A DNA stretch of 64,000 bases. It comes from Metridium senile (Eukaryota > Cnidaria > Anthozoa > Actiniaria > Metridiidae). A program made the position numbers and the translations under genes. Every line of letters starts with the position of its first letter. The first letter of the stretch is position 1. Shown one piece after another: positions 12,396 through 53,865 of the stretch. The DNA lies in the NCBI GenBank assembly GCA_949775045.1, contig OX459103.1, forward strand, positions 1,013,501 to 1,077,500, written 5' to 3'. The notes under the pieces are model-generated. The model made no database searches, was not told where the DNA came from, and worked only from the letters and a program-made list of their open reading frames with translations.

Positions 12396-15300
12396 ATGAA
12401 TGTATGGAGCGTTAACAGCACTGGATTCTTAGTTGTTACGGTATTATTAGGTAAGCAATAATAACATAACATACAGCTACATAATCAAGATTAAATCACA
12501 CCAAAACATCACATCAAAAGAGAAAAAACACGATTCGATGAAAAGCTTTTGAATTATTCGTAATGGTTGCGTGCCATGGAACGGCATTGTCGACAGTGCT
12601 GCTCTAATCAGTATTTAACTCTTTATTATTGGAATGTAATTTAAGCTTAATATAAATCTGACATTCGGGGTAACACAAGTAGGTTATACGTACGGCTGTA
12701 TCAAAAAGGCTTTAATACCACTCACTAAAGACCCAGACACGCGTACGGCTAGGCGACACAACGCTGCAAAAAACGATGCTGGGAAAGGTACCAGCTATAA
12801 TTGATATATGGAAATCATTGTCCCCAATACAGAGATGTATTTCTCAGCGACAAGTCACGTCAATTCAATCTAGCTCGAATTCGTTAATGTAATACTGACA
12901 AAAAGTGACTTTTCCATGCGTTATGTTGCGAAGACTTGTCGCCTAAGCCCTTTATGTACAACAAATATGTGTCCTATAGGGAAAATTACACTACTACAAA
13001 TTTTAATAAGTCTTAAAAGGGTTTAATTTTAAACTGATAATATAAAGGTTTAAAGAAACACGCGCAATATTCGACCATGTTGAATTTTGTGAAATTAAAT
13101 CTATCTCCGGATAGTATAAATAAAACATACAACCTTGTTTTTGTCGTAGGATATGGCCAATTTACACAGATTAATTTACAATAAATATGAATGAATTTTA
13201 AAAATAGCAAAATTATAAACCGGAAAAAAAAACACGAAAAAGTAAACACAAAAAAATATCTCAAAGCGGAAAATGTTTGCTTCAAAAAAGGATGAAATTT
13301 TGACATAAAATGATTAACTGGTGTTTTTCTACTTAATTCATTTCAAGATGGGTTATGATTTAATTATTTATTATGAATGATATATTTAGACAGTTTCTAT
13401 TTAAAACGAGCAGTAAATGGTGTGTCGGCCACCAGCCGTGTACTAATGATATTACCATGAAACGAAAAGACGGACAGTGTCAACAAGACGATTTATATTA
13501 CACAAATGACATTTAATAGGTCGTATTTTTACTTTAGCGAAGATTATCAACGGGGCCTAACACGGCTGTAATTTTTTCAGAATATTTACTCCGACTATAA
13601 AGAACATAATTCTTTTTTGTACAATTTACCATCATTTTTACTTCCACAAGGTGTTAGAAAGTCACACTTTAAGGCTGTACATTGTAACATTTTTGCCAGA
13701 GTATCCCATCACGCATTAAGTAGCACTCTTTTAAAGTTTAAAAACTGCAGTTTAGTCACCGACAAAGTGCTTAACTTAATCACAATAACTATATCAAGTC
13801 AAAAAGTAAAAATTGATTCAATATTTATTCTTATAAAATAAAAACGAAAATACAGGTTGAAAGTGAATAATGCAGGGAGTGAATGAAATCCTATATAACT
13901 ATATACCGGATATCTTTTTAATAATATGTGACTTTCTGACACTTTACCAGTGTAAAAATGATAAATATGAAAACAGTTTATTGTAGTATGCTCCGATGAT
14001 TATCTAAACTGAAAATCATGTATATCAAATATCTTTAATTCAAACTACAAAAGCTGAATGGTTTCATATTCTTTTGGCCCTTTAGCTGAAGCCCCAAAGC
14101 ACGGAAGGATATATGTAGTAGCTCGTGCAATGTTGTGACATGTATATCAAATGGATTGTCATATACATCCTTACTATAAGTGCTATTCTTTATACACTTT
14201 TTTACACAGGCAAAATATAATATTTTTATTTTATTTTGTTAACAAACATTGGTTAGGTCTGAGTGCATTTTGCCAGAACAAAGCATAATGAAAGCGACTG
14301 TGGTTTTGCACCCTTTTTGCCTACGCCAAGAATAGCAAGAATCGCCATTTTATTGTGTTCTGTTTACAAACAATTTGTACGTTTTAGCAGCGTAGATATT
14401 AGAAGTTATGAATGTATTGCTAATAGATGATTAACTGGTTAAAATATTTTTAATGGACTAGGGACCGTTTATTTATGATACGGACACGTAAAAAATTGCC
14501 ATCATAGAGGATGGCAGACAAAAATATATATATTTTATAAGGGTTCATACTGCGAAAAATTGTACAAAAATGCTTTTAATTAGTGAGAGGCATTCAAAAA
14601 AACGTTTTTAAAACTGACCAAAATGCCCCAAAGACCCAATTCTCCTACAATTCCAAAAGTGTTTTCGTACCAAGCTTGACGCGGCCTAGCAGTGCCTATA
14701 TATAAAGTAGAATATATGAATATATCAACTAAGTGAGCAAACAGGAAGTCAAAACATGACAAGAGGAAAGCTTTTAATCGTGTCAAGACCATTATAAGTA
14801 TACTGCCCTTAGGAATAAGTCATAATGTCTTGCCTTAATAGATTTAGTATATTTAGATCCTATCAAGTGATTATAACTATAATTAATGCCCTTAGAAATA
14901 AACCATGTCATCTTCCTTATACTATCTAGTAATTATAAGTTTACTGCCCTTAGCAATAAGCCATGCCATCTTTCCTAATGGTGTATATTAAGGTCTTATC
15001 AAGTGATTATAAGTATATATCGGTACGTGACTGGGAAGAACGTGAGGAAGTACAACAAAAATACTATATTTATGTCATATATACACTAGCTGGAATTATA
15101 GAAAATATAGTGATTTTAACTCTTTTGAGTATCTTGATTTAATTTGTGTTTTGTCCTTAATTGATGAACGGAACGAACGAACGAGTGACGAACGAACGAA
15201 CGCACGAACGAACAAACGCACGAACGCACGAACGCACGAACGCTCGAGCGAATAAGCAAATGAATCATTCCATGAATCAATCAAGTATCAAACGATTAGA

Positions 15301-17355
15301 GTAGTAGAGTAGAATGTTTTCTATTGTACGTTTGCGTGTGTTTCCATTCTGTTTGTGTTTGTGTTGCGTTCTTTTGTCATTCATTTTCTGTGTAAATTTC
15401 GTTACCAGGCTTCGTGTCTATTATTGGCATCTTGGGAAATGGCCTAGTACTAGCCATCATCACCATCGTGCGAAGGACTGGGCACAAGTCTGGTGTCCAA
15501 CTCTTCCTCGCCCATCTGGCAATATCAGATCTCTTCGTCTGCATTCTTTGCATACCAATGACCATATTTAGCAATTTCCATTATCCAATCAGCAATGGGA
15601 TGGCTGATATTGTGGCGTGTAAGATTGTTCGCTTTGTTCAGGTGAGGGACTGGCAAACTATTTTTTGCAAAATGAAATAAACGAAACAGCAAACAAAATC
15701 TAGTACCTAGCCTACACACATAAAATCATCAAACTTTGCTTGACAAACAAAGCTTTAGGCGTCCGAAACGTCAGTAGTTCTGTGGACTTTTCAGTAAATT
15801 CTTTACCTTAGTTTACTTGGTATTTCGTTCAATGGATATAAACATTAGTCTATATTCTGTACTATAATGTTTTCTTTGTAGTGAGTTCCGTAAACTTCAA
15901 TACAAAATAAAGTCCACTTCACAGTTCCCTGCGCCATCTTGAAAGGTGGCCGGGCCTTTGCATCGAAGCGAGACGAACATTGAGCTTGCAATGATAGAGA
16001 CACGTGAGTAATTGTCCCGCGAGGTGTTAAAATGTCTCTATCATTGCAAGCTCAACGTTTGTCTCGCTTCGATGCAAAGGCCCGGCTACCTTTCAAGATG
16101 GCGAAGGAACTGTGAAAGGGACTGTTCTTTACTTTACTTTTGATTGTTTTGAGTTAAGAGAATATTATAATATTAGTCTAATTCTGTATTGTTTTCTTTT
16201 TATTAAGTTCTTCTGTACTATACAGTGCAGTGGTACCTCTATTAAGCGTTCACCCATTAAGTGGTCACCCTCTATTAGGCTGTCACAATAAAAAGTCCCA
16301 AATCTATTCCTATACCTATTCTATACCTCTATTCAGCGGCTAACCTCTATTAAGCGGCCACTATGGAAAGTCCCGAGGATGACCTCTCAATAGAGGTACC
16401 ACTGTATTTTCATTGTATGAAGTTCATTCGACCCAGTCATAAATTCTGTACTATGTTTTCTTTGCAGTTCGTTTCTCCCACTATATCGATATCAGTTCTT
16501 ACCGTTATCAGTATTGATCGTTTCCTCTCACTGACCAGACCAGTCCTGTCAAAGGCGCCAAGGATCTGCATCCTTCGCCCTTCCTGGCTCATTGCGTTTG
16601 CTTGGTGTTACTCTACAATACAGTTTCTTCCTACCTTCCATTTCTCGACACTTTTACCAGTAACTATATCAAATACCACTGTATTTTACTGTACACCAAT
16701 ACCAAATAAAAGCCTTCCTGGACGACTCTACCTGGTAGTGCTCTTTCTGGCATCGTTTGTACTTCCAGTCACTACCATGAGTGTGTTGTACTGTCGCGTA
16801 GCTAGAGTAGTATGGAATCGCAGCAAACAGCTCTTGTTAACGTCTCAGAATGACAACAACTCCAAGATTATGGATAGTTCTAGAAAGACAGTAACACGTA
16901 TGCTCCTTACGGTCGTAGCGGTGTTCTTTGTATGCTGGATGCCGTTCGTTGTGTACAGCGGTTTTCTGGAGAATCAATTAAAAGGTTTTCCCAATCCAAT
17001 GGACGCGGTAAGACTCGGGCTTTACGGCCTTGGTCTCTTTAACTCGATATGCAACCCATTTATCTACTATTTCAACGGTGTAAACCTCAACCCAAGGGTG
17101 CTCATCGAAAATGAACGAAAGAGACGAAATTCTAGCGTGTCGTCATCGTATCACGCCACGCGAATGAACAGCTTGAAATCGACAAGACTGTCATCCGGGA
17201 ACTGTTCAGATAGTAGGGAAGAGAGGCATCCAAGCCTGGAACCTAAACGTACCTTATCTAACAGCACATGTCCTTCAATGTCCCCTAACGACGAGGACCA
17301 TGTCTTTGTCTTTACAACAAAGGAGAAAAGAAGCTCTACAGTGACGCGCCTCTGA
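12396..17355 (+). CDS. class A (rhodopsin-family) GPCR, peptide-receptor-like, copy 2 (3 exons)
   Basis: Tandem paralogue of the receptor ending at 7935. Exons are 12396-12450, 15409-15641 and 16468-17355, about 391 aa. Intron phases are 1 and 0, as in copy 1, and the middle exon is also exactly 233 nt. Donors are GTAAGC and GTGAGG; acceptors are ACCAG and TTGCAG. Family marks are GNGL in TM1, LAISD in TM2, a TM3 cysteine (CKIV), IDRF at the end of TM3, CWMP in TM6 and NPFIYY in TM7. The N-terminus is short (about 10 residues with one NST sequon). The cytoplasmic tail is long, basic and Ser/Thr-rich, suggesting arrestin or kinase regulation, and differs completely from copy 1. An in-frame extension upstream of 16468 is intron, because the acceptor and the paralogue both place the exon start there. 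The ligand is unknown. Confidence 0.9.
14795..15018 (+). repeat. three-copy degenerate tandem repeat
   Basis: Units share CTGCCCTTAGCAATAAGCCATG, TATCAAGTGATTATAA and ATCTTCCT. Spacing is about 70-80 bp. Confidence 0.8.
15165..15246 (+). repeat. (CGAA/CGCA)n microsatellite
   Basis: Runs of GAACGAACGAACG with CGCA variants, near the end of GPCR copy 2 intron 1. Confidence 0.9.
15916..16120. mobile_element. palindromic MITE (CTTTCACAGTTCC arms), intact copy
   Basis: About 205 bp in intron 2 of GPCR copy 2. Arms contain GCGCCATCTTGAAAGG, GCCGGGCCTTTGCATCGAAG and AATGATAGAGACA and their complements. Confidence 0.92.
16221..16406. mobile_element. short TIR element (CAGTGGTACCTCTATTA), pogo/Tc-like ends
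   Basis: Starts TACAGTGCAGTGGTACC and ends GGTACCACTGTA. Internal repeats are CCTCTATTAAGCGG. It finishes about 60 bp before the exon 3 acceptor of GPCR copy 2. Confidence 0.75.
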
Positions 17356-17371
17356 TCAGTCATTCTAATAG

Positions 17372-17511
17372 TCCCCTTCACAGTTCCCTGCGCCATCTTG
17401 AAAGGTAGCCGGGCCTTTGCATCGAAGGGAGACGAGCGTTGATAGAGACATTCTAACATATTGAGGGACAATTATTCACGTGTCTCTATCATTGCAAGCT
17501 AGCTCAACAGA
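17372..17511. mobile_element. shortened copy of the CTTTCACAGTTCC MITE
   Basis: Left arm matches 15916 onward; the right arm is largely lost after TGATAGAGACA. It begins 17 bp after the GPCR copy 2 stop codon, so it lies in the 3' UTR. Confidence 0.85.
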
Positions 17512-18409
17512 AAGTTAGTTTGGCCTGGAAGTTACATGTCTGTAGATTAAATATTTTACGATCACATAGAATGCAATGTAATTTGTAAATGAATTACTAT
17601 TAATTACTGACGTTTCGAGTGGCCATACAGTAAAGTCATCCTTCAAGATTTGTGTAAATATGTATAAATATTATACATTTATTATCTAGATACTGATACA
17701 TCCGTATAGTGAAAAGCCTGCAAGCTAGTAGCGCAGGAGATTACGAGTAACCTATGCCGCACACTTTACTTGAACGCATTTCATGGTCACATGGTGTTCT
17801 TGAGAAATGACCATTTGGACTTGATATTGAGGGGTGTACCAAATTTGCACATTTAGTCTCCTCGTTAATAGGATGTACAGTACAATAACCAGTTAACAAG
17901 ACAATTGGTCAATTTGCCTACGGAAGTAAAGAGGTCTATTCTCAATGTTCTTGAGAAATGACTATTTTGACTTATTAGACAACAAGGTGTGTACCATATA
18001 TGCACATTTAGTCTGCTCGATAAGATGACAATTAACAAGACAATACTCGTTTGCATGGAATTAATAAACTTTATTAAGAAAACACATGCTCTATATTAAA
18101 CACCAAGTGTACACAGGCTTCTCTCTTCATATCAAATCGAGCAGAGCCTGGAATCGAAGTTTAGTTCAAATATATTACGTCAGTTTTATAGTATAGAATT
18201 ACCATTCTTGCAAAGCATTATGGTTCGTTGTTAGAAAGCCCAGGTATGCAGGCTTTGAATAGAAGTTTGATACCCTAGCTCAGCAAAGTTAATAAACTTC
18301 AGGAAATGGACTCCCTGTGTCTGCAATTACTATTAATTAGGACCCAGTCCTTTTAAAAAGTAAAAGCACAGGGATCCTGAGCACAAGCTTTTGATCTATG
18401 TTGATTAGT
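17512..18409. other. intergenic between GPCR copy 2 and the ORP gene
   Basis: No gene seen. A degenerate pair near 17800-17880 and 17945-18025 (TTCTTGAGAAATGACxATTT, GCACATTTAGTCT) is a local duplication. Confidence 0.55.
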
Positions 18410-19037
18410 CTGATCAAGGGCACCAGGACAAACAACACAGTTCGATAATGTAGATATTTTCTAAGTTTTATAGATCAAATATACGTTATTGCTCTTCACT
18501 TATCTGGTATCCTGCGTATATCTTGAGTTCCCTTGGCGATTTATACGGTGTTTTCCCCCAATTGGAAAGGTCAAAAGTGATCGATGTATTTATGTATCTT
18601 GTACGTTAGTTTAAAAACCAGTAACGGTCGTACCTGGCGCTTTGAGTACGGATAGAGAATGGATACAGCTAATGCGACCGCGCGATATCAGTTACGTCAT
18701 TAATTACAAACCAGCTTGTCAATCACAAGAGTTTTACCTTCAATTCACTAAATTTTAAATTTTATCCATTTTATCCATTGTATCCATTCTCTATCCGTAC
18801 TCAAAGCGCCAGGTACGACCGTTACTGGTTTTTAAACTAACGTACAAGATACATAAATACATCGATCACTTTTGACCTTTCCAATTGGGGGAAAACACCG
18901 TATAAATCGCCAAGGGAACTCAAGATATACGCAGGATACCAGATAAGTGAAGAGCAATAACGTATATTTGATCTATAAAACTTAGAAAATATCTACATTA
19001 TCGAACTGTGTTGTTTGTCCTGGTGCCCTTGGTCTGA
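18410..19037. mobile_element. long-TIR foldback element, arms about 245 bp
   Basis: Left arm from about 18410 to 18668 and right arm from about 18778 to 19037 are near-perfect complements, opening CAAGGGCACCAGGACAAAC and closing GTTTGTCCTGGTGCCCTTG. They surround a loop of about 110 bp. No coding capacity. Confidence 0.95.
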
Positions 19038-19230
19038 TTATTAGAATATTATTGCCATGCAATAGCTCTCTTTAAAATAAAGTTGCTATCAGCTTATGAA
19101 ACGTGAGAATTTTTATATACAGACCCAAAAGAAAATATAGATTAGGTGATTAGTAAGAAATATTAGTTGAATCTTCACGGGTTAGTTCTTCACAGCAGAC
19201 GTTAGATTAGAATATACCGAACTGAACAAT

Positions 19231-19470
19231 TGGCCATTTCCGAAACGAGTAAAGGACTGGGTACTAGTTTCCTAATTGATATAATTAAGAAATAAACATC
19301 ATAATATAAAAGAGCAGATCAAGAAATCAGTTACAAAGGAATGTATGGATTGGAAGGACAGGCGTCCTTCCAAACTATACATTTCCTTCTATTTTTAGGC
19401 ATTTTTATGATCCTTAATTACATCAATTAGGCAAACTAGTACCCAGTCCTATACTCTCGTTTCGGTTAAG
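19231..19470. mobile_element. MITE with arms of about 55 bp (GGCCxTxxCCGAAACGAG)
   Basis: Left arm contains CCGAAACGAGTAAAGGACTG and GGTACTAGTTT.CCTAATTGAT; the right arm is the complement ending CGTTTCGGTTAAGGCC. An inner hairpin GGAAGGAC.AGGCGTCCTTCC lies at about 19352-19373. Confidence 0.9.
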
Positions 19471-20313
19471 GCCAATACTAATTAAGTTATTGTCTTCACT
19501 CAGTCACATTGAAGGAAGTAATTAGAAAGTAGAATAAGAAAATTCTCGTGTATTAGTTTAATATCTCGAAAAAAACATAATTATATCCAATTCTATGTTT
19601 GTCTTTTTCTCTTTCATTGAATAATCTTTCTCCTTCTTTATTAAGTATACCTTTATTTTGAACTATATTATTTCTCTTATACATTTGTACCCTTTATCCG
19701 TTCATTTGATGGTCGGCTCTTGGCTCATGCTCTATTTCGTCCCTCTATGATAACGACCATTGCTTTTGTCCCCTTGGTATATATCCCCAGGCTATCATTA
19801 TCAAGGGTTAAAAAAAGGTGAATAACAGGCGATAAAAATCACCCTCAGATATATTTCTAGACACATCAAAAACCGGCTTTTAGCTACGGCCTGATTTGTT
19901 TTGAACCAGCAACAAACGGCAATCTTTTGATTTTTTTTAAAACGTTTTGTTCAACATTTCTATTTTCTGTGCTAAATTTTACTACACAAAAACCGACAAA
20001 AAAAAACCCGATAATATATCCAGTGTAAAAATAAGTGATAAAAAGTACTGTCAAAAATAGCTAAAATATCGCAAAACCACACATCCTTACCCTCTCCCCC
20101 TTGGGCTTATTTTCACCTCTTTTCTTATAAGAATGCGCACAGCTTTTGCTGACCCTCCCCTAGTTGGTATGCACGCAGCTACTTCTCACCCTTAGGTACG
20201 ATTAATATCCCGTGTGGGGGTAGTGCCGTGCATACATTGTTTGTAAAATAACTAATTAACATTGACTAATAATAAATTACTATTAAAATAAAGTATTTTA
20301 TATTAATATTCAC

Positions 20314-20378
20314 GTGGGTTCCCTGTGGTGGCCCAATGTAGCGAGGTACTGGTGTCCAAAGCTACACAGGGAACCCAT
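20314..20378. repeat. GGGTTCCCTGTG hairpin
   Basis: GTGGGTTCCCTGTG...CACAGGGAACCCAT around a 40 bp loop; same layout as the hairpins near 8.4 kb. Confidence 0.85.
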
Positions 20379-20413
20379 GAGATAAGCAGTACGAAATCGC
20401 TGCTTTTTGTAAA

Positions 20414-20462
20414 TGACGTCATTTTCTGACGCTCTGATTGGTCCATTCAAGTTATGACGTCA
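20414..20462 (-). promoter_or_regulatory. CRE-CCAAT pair near ORP 3' end
   Basis: TGACGTCA at 20414-20421 and 20455-20462. Read on the minus strand, the latter is followed after 13 bp by CCAATCAGAG. The same order and spacing occurs four times at 63132-63560. Its place downstream of the ORP stop suggests a dispersed repeat rather than an ORP promoter. Confidence 0.45.
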
Positions 20463-20662
20463 TAATAAAATCCATATAATAAATAATTGAACATCGGCAG
20501 AAATGTCTGTTCTGCTTTCGTAGTTGCACCACGTGACAACACGTCCATATAAGAGCCGTTCTGATGGATGGCGGCGATACGGCATATGATTGGCAGGAAA
20601 GCCAATCGTATGTCTGGTCTGGAGTATCGTCAGCATGCAGCATAAAGTAAGCTTGTTCGGTG

Positions 20663-49284
<28,622 letters not shown>

Positions 49285-49960
49285 GATAGAAATATTACTA
49301 ATTTACCTCCAAAGGTCTAATAATTCAGTAAATACCAGGAATAATCGCTAGAATAGCCATGCAAACAACTGCCTGCATCGACTATTGAGTCATTGACGAT
49401 TTGTGTTTTCCTTCGTAACCACGACCCTTAGGAATCCTGGGTAACCCGCAGGTGTATTTGTTGGTAGCATGGGAACGAGGTTTATTGCTGACGTCACGTC
49501 GCTTGGCAATGCTTGCGTCATTGGATCAAAGCAATTGATTTTTTTTGTTAATTTCTCTAGGAGGGGGGATTTCAAGCTCTGAAAATTGAAACATTTAGTT
49601 TTTAAAATCCCGACACTAATTGGGCCCTTTCAGTCTGAACACTGTGTCCTATTTATCTAAAGTGGTTTTTAGCCTTTCGTTGTTGCTTGAAGTGGGCGAA
49701 GTGCATTCATTTACATCGAGTTAGGCCGTAAGTATTACTGAAAGAAAGAACTAGATCTTAACCACTATTTAATATGGTCGTAATCGGCTCTACCAAACAG
49801 ACAATTAAAACAAAGAAGAATTGTTAGTATGGTCTGAATTATTAATATGTAGGTTTACGAACAGCCTTACGTATGTATCCACACCCACATGCTGTCTGAT
49901 AAACTAAATATCTTCTGGAATCTGCTGACCAGTATGCCAATAGACCTAATCGGCTATTTT
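49285..49960 (-). promoter_or_regulatory. presumed ORP 5' UTR and promoter region
   Basis: Sequence upstream of the ORP start. It is less AT-rich at 49400-49520, with GACGTCACG near 49490 (half-CRE type). No TATA box is evident. Position is the only argument. Confidence 0.35.
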
Positions 49961-49961
49961 T

Positions 49962-50112
49962 TGTTGCTAGGTATGTTTCCATCCAATTCAAATCTTTTGG
50001 GAATAAGATTCTTTGTCTTATGTATTTCGATATCACGTGGAAAATGTTTGGAACCAAGGTTTTTATTCCCATGCAGAGGTTTTGAATTGGGTGGAAACGA
50101 ACATAGTAACTA
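49962..50112. mobile_element. MITE (GTTxCTAxGT..GTTTCCA arms)
   Basis: Left GTTGCTAGGTATGTTTCCA, CCAATTCAAATC and GGGAATAA recur as complements on the right, ending GGTGGAAACGAACATAGTAAC. Confidence 0.85.
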
Positions 50113-50401
50113 GACGAATATAGTCTATTGTGTAGGTGGCTTTTTTTAAATTATTTCTAGCATGTCCTTTTTCTTTTGGCGGCTGGCTCATTACTGATAC
50201 AATCTTACCTTGAATATCTCCTTGGTTGTTGTATGTCTTTCAGTGGTATAGGTTTGTCATGATACGAATTATACATGTATGCAGGTCCAGTTGTCCACTA
50301 TATAAGGTAGTAGAATTGGCAAATGTTAGTCCATTTCTACTCGTATTCCTTTGTAGCTGTTGTTGGCATTTTGTTCTCTTATTATATGTCATTTTTTTCC
50401 T

Positions 50402-50535
50402 TTCCTTTCGTTTCGTTTCGTTTCGTTTCGTTTGGTTTCCTTTCGTTTGGTTCCCTTTCCTTTCCTTTCCTTTCCTTTCCTTTCCTTTCCTTTCCTTTCC
50501 TTTCCTTTCCTTTCCTTTCTTTTCCTTTCTATTTT
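50402..50535 (+). repeat. (TTTCG)n/(TTTCC)n microsatellite
   Basis: TTTCG units change to a long pure TTTCC run. Four overlapping open frames are repeat artefacts. Confidence 0.95.
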
Positions 50536-50680
50536 TAGACTGTCATATTTTGTCTTTAAGATCGTCAATAAACCTCGGAGTACCATGATGCTTTTCTCGT
50601 CTTTTCTCCTGGCGCTATATTTAGCTATTTTTCCATTTTAAATACTCCTTGACTTTGTACGATAAATGTTATGGCTTTCG

Positions 50681-50990
50681 ATTCTGTGTAGGTGTAGTTT
50701 ATCGCTAGCAGGTTCCTGGCTAAATAAACACTTTTAAATATCCCCTTCGGCTGTACTAGTGGTACTAGTCGTGTGGTATTCTGTGAAGGTGTTGTTTATC
50801 GATCCTTAGCGGGTTCCTGGCTAAATTATCACATTAGATATCCCCTTTGGCGAGGATACCTATATCTTTCCAGTTAGGAATCGAGTTAGGAATCGAGTTA
50901 GGAATCGAGTTAGGAAGCGAGTTAGGAAGCGAGTTAGGAAGCGAGTTAGGAAGCGAGTTAGGAACCGGGTTAGGAATCAATAAATCAACG
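50681..50990 (+). repeat. 100 bp tandem repeat plus (GAGTTAGGAATC)n array, left of the satellite
   Basis: Two copies of a unit with TTTATCG, GGTTCCTGGCTAAATAA, ATATCCCCTT and GGTACTAGTCGTGTGGTATTC, then about nine GTTAGGAA(T/G)CGA units. Confidence 0.9.
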
Positions 50991-51382
50991 TTGTGGGAGA
51001 ATTGCAATAAACACAATACAATAAATGTTCATTAAAAAAATAATAATATAAAAAATAAAATAAAAGCTACGGCTGCGAAGGAGGCTATGCGTCAGTGTGC
51101 TCGGCCGAAATTGAAGGGCAACATTTGACCTCGAACAACAAAGAAAACCGCATTTCACGGGAAAATAATTATCATCCTTTGTCTGGGAATGCACGGACTT
51201 CGAAAATTACGATAAAGCAAAACAGTCTACTTCTGCTTTTTGTAAAAAAGAGCTATGTGGTAAACATTGACCTGTACGTAAACAAAAAAAGAAAAGAAAA
51301 AAGAAAAGAAAAAAGGAAGAGTGAGGAGTGAGAAAGAAGTAGGGTGTAATATGAAAAAACAATGAAATAAAAAATTGATAAA

Positions 51383-51383
51383 A

Positions 51384-51464
<81 letters not shown>

Positions 51465-51735
51465 CAAATAAACCAATACATAAATAAATAAACAGCCAAT
51501 CAATGAATCGATAAATGAATAAATAAATAAGTAAATAAATAAATAAGTAAATAAACCAGTAAATGATTAAATAAATAAGTAAATAAGTTATAAATCAATC
51601 AATAAGCAAATAGACAAATAAATAAACAAATAAATAGATAGATAGATTGAAAACAATTAGATAAATAAATAAATATATAAAATGAAAAAATAGATAGAAA
51701 AAAATAACTAAAAAATAGAGTGAAAGGATAAATGA
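51383..51735 (+). repeat. (AAT)n then (AAAT)n microsatellites
   Basis: Pure AAT to about 51462, then AAATAAATAAGTAAAT to about 51700. The minus-strand poly-Ile/Leu frames are artefacts. Confidence 0.95.
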
Positions 51736-51744
51736 AGAAATGAG

Positions 51745-53865
51745 GAATGAATGATGGATGATGAATGAATGATGGATGATGGATGATGAATGAATGATGG
51801 ATGATGAATGAATAATGGATGATGGATGATGAATGAATGATGGATGATGAATGAATGATGGATGATGAATGAATGATGGATGATGAATGAATAATGGATG
51901 ATGGATGATGAATGAATGATGGATGATGAATGAATGATGGATGATGAATGAATAATGGATGATGGATGATGAATGAATGATGGATGATGGATGAGGAATG
52001 AATGATGGATGATGAATGAATGATGGATGATGGATGATGAATGAATGATGGATGATGAATGAATAATGGATGATGGATGATGAATGAATGATGGATGATG
52101 AATGAATGATGGATGATGAATGAATAATGGATGATGGATGATGAATGAATGATGGATGATGGATGAGGAATGAATGATGGATGATGAATGAATAATGGAT
52201 GATGGATGATGAATGAATGATGGATGATGGATGAGGAATGAATGATGGATGATGAATGAATAATGGATGATGGATGATGAATGAATAATGGATGATGGAT
52301 GAGGAATGAATGATGGATGATGAATGAATGATGGATGATGGATGATGAATGAATGATGGATGATGAATGAATAATGGATGATGGATGATGAATGAATGAT
52401 GGATGATGAATGAATGATGGATGATGGATAATGAATGAATGATGGATGATGAATGGATGATGGATGATGAATGAATGATGGATGATGAATGAATAATGGA
52501 TGATGGATGATGAATGAATGATGGATGATGAATGAATGATGGATGATGAATGAATAATGGATGATGGATGATGAATGAATGATGGATGATGAATGAATGA
52601 TGGATGATGGATGATGAATGAATGATGAATGATGGATGATGAATGAATGATGGATGATGAATGAATGATGGATGATGGATGATGAATGAATGATGGATGA
52701 TGAATGAATGATGGATGATGAATGAATGATGGATGATGAATGAATGATGGATGATGGATGATGAATGAATGATGGATGATGAATGAATGATGGATGATGA
52801 ATGAATGATGGATGATGAATGAATAATGGATGATGGATGATGAATGAATGATGGATGATGAATGATGAATGAATGATGGATGATGAATGAATGATGGATG
52901 ATGGATGATGAATGAATGATGGATGATGAATGATGAATGAATGATGGATGATGAATGAATGATGGATGATGAATGAATGATGGATGATGAATGAATGATG
53001 GATGATGGATGATGAATGAATGATGGATGATGAATGAATGATGGATGATGGATGATGAATGAATGATGGATGATGAATGAATGATGGATGATGAATGAAT
53101 AATGGATGATGGATGATGAATGAATGATGGATGATGAATGAATAATGGATGATGGATGATGAATGAATGATGGATGATGAATGAATGATGGATGATGAAT
53201 GAATGATGGATGATGAATGAATAATGGATGATGGATGATGAATGAATGATGGATGATGAATGAATAATGGATGATGGATGATGAATGAATGATGGATGAT
53301 GAATGAATGATGGATGATGGATGATGAATGAATGATGGATGATGAATGAATGATGGATGATGAATGAATGATGGATGATGGATGATGAATGAATGATGGA
53401 TGATGAATGAATGATGGATGATGGATGATGAATGAATGATGGATGATGAATGAATGATGGATGATGGATGATGAATGAATGATGGATGATGAATGAATGA
53501 TGGATGATGGATGATGAATGAATGATGGATGATGAATGAATGATGGATGATGAATGAATGATGGATGATGGATGATGAATGAATGATGGATGATGAATGA
53601 ATGATGGATGATGAATGAATGATGAATGAATGATGGATGATGGATGATGAATGAATGATGGATGATGAATGGATGATGGATGATGAATGAATGATGGATG
53701 ATGGATGATGAATGAATGATGGATGATGAATGAATGATGAATGATGAATGGATGATGGATGATGAATGAATGATGGATGATGAATGATGAATGAATGATG
53801 GATGATGAATGAATGATGGATGATGGATGATGAATGAGTGATGAATGATGAATGATGAATGGCTA
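51745..53865 (+). repeat. 2.1 kb simple satellite (ATGAATGAATGATGG / ATGGATG)
   Basis: Uninterrupted mix of GATGAATGAATGATGG and GATGGATGATG units. Interruptions such as GAATAATGG and GGATGAGGAATG recur in blocks, indicating higher-order expansion. It gives an 837-codon minus-strand open frame (IHHSFI-like) that is not a gene. Confidence 0.97.

Larger units (their letters stand above)
12451..15408 (+). other. intron 1 of GPCR copy 2
   Basis: 2.96 kb, phase 1. Holds a three-copy tandem repeat (14795-15018) and a CGAACGAA microsatellite (15165-15246). Nothing coding is seen elsewhere. Confidence 0.8.

Noticed and set aside
15314..15408. frames upstream of GPCR copy 2 exon 2 as coding
   Set aside because: Intron sequence before the ACCAG acceptor; the exon boundary agrees with the paralogue to the base.
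16363..16467. in-frame N-terminal extension of GPCR copy 2 exon 3
   Set aside because: It lies before a good TTTGCAG acceptor, overlaps a MITE, and has no counterpart in copy 1.
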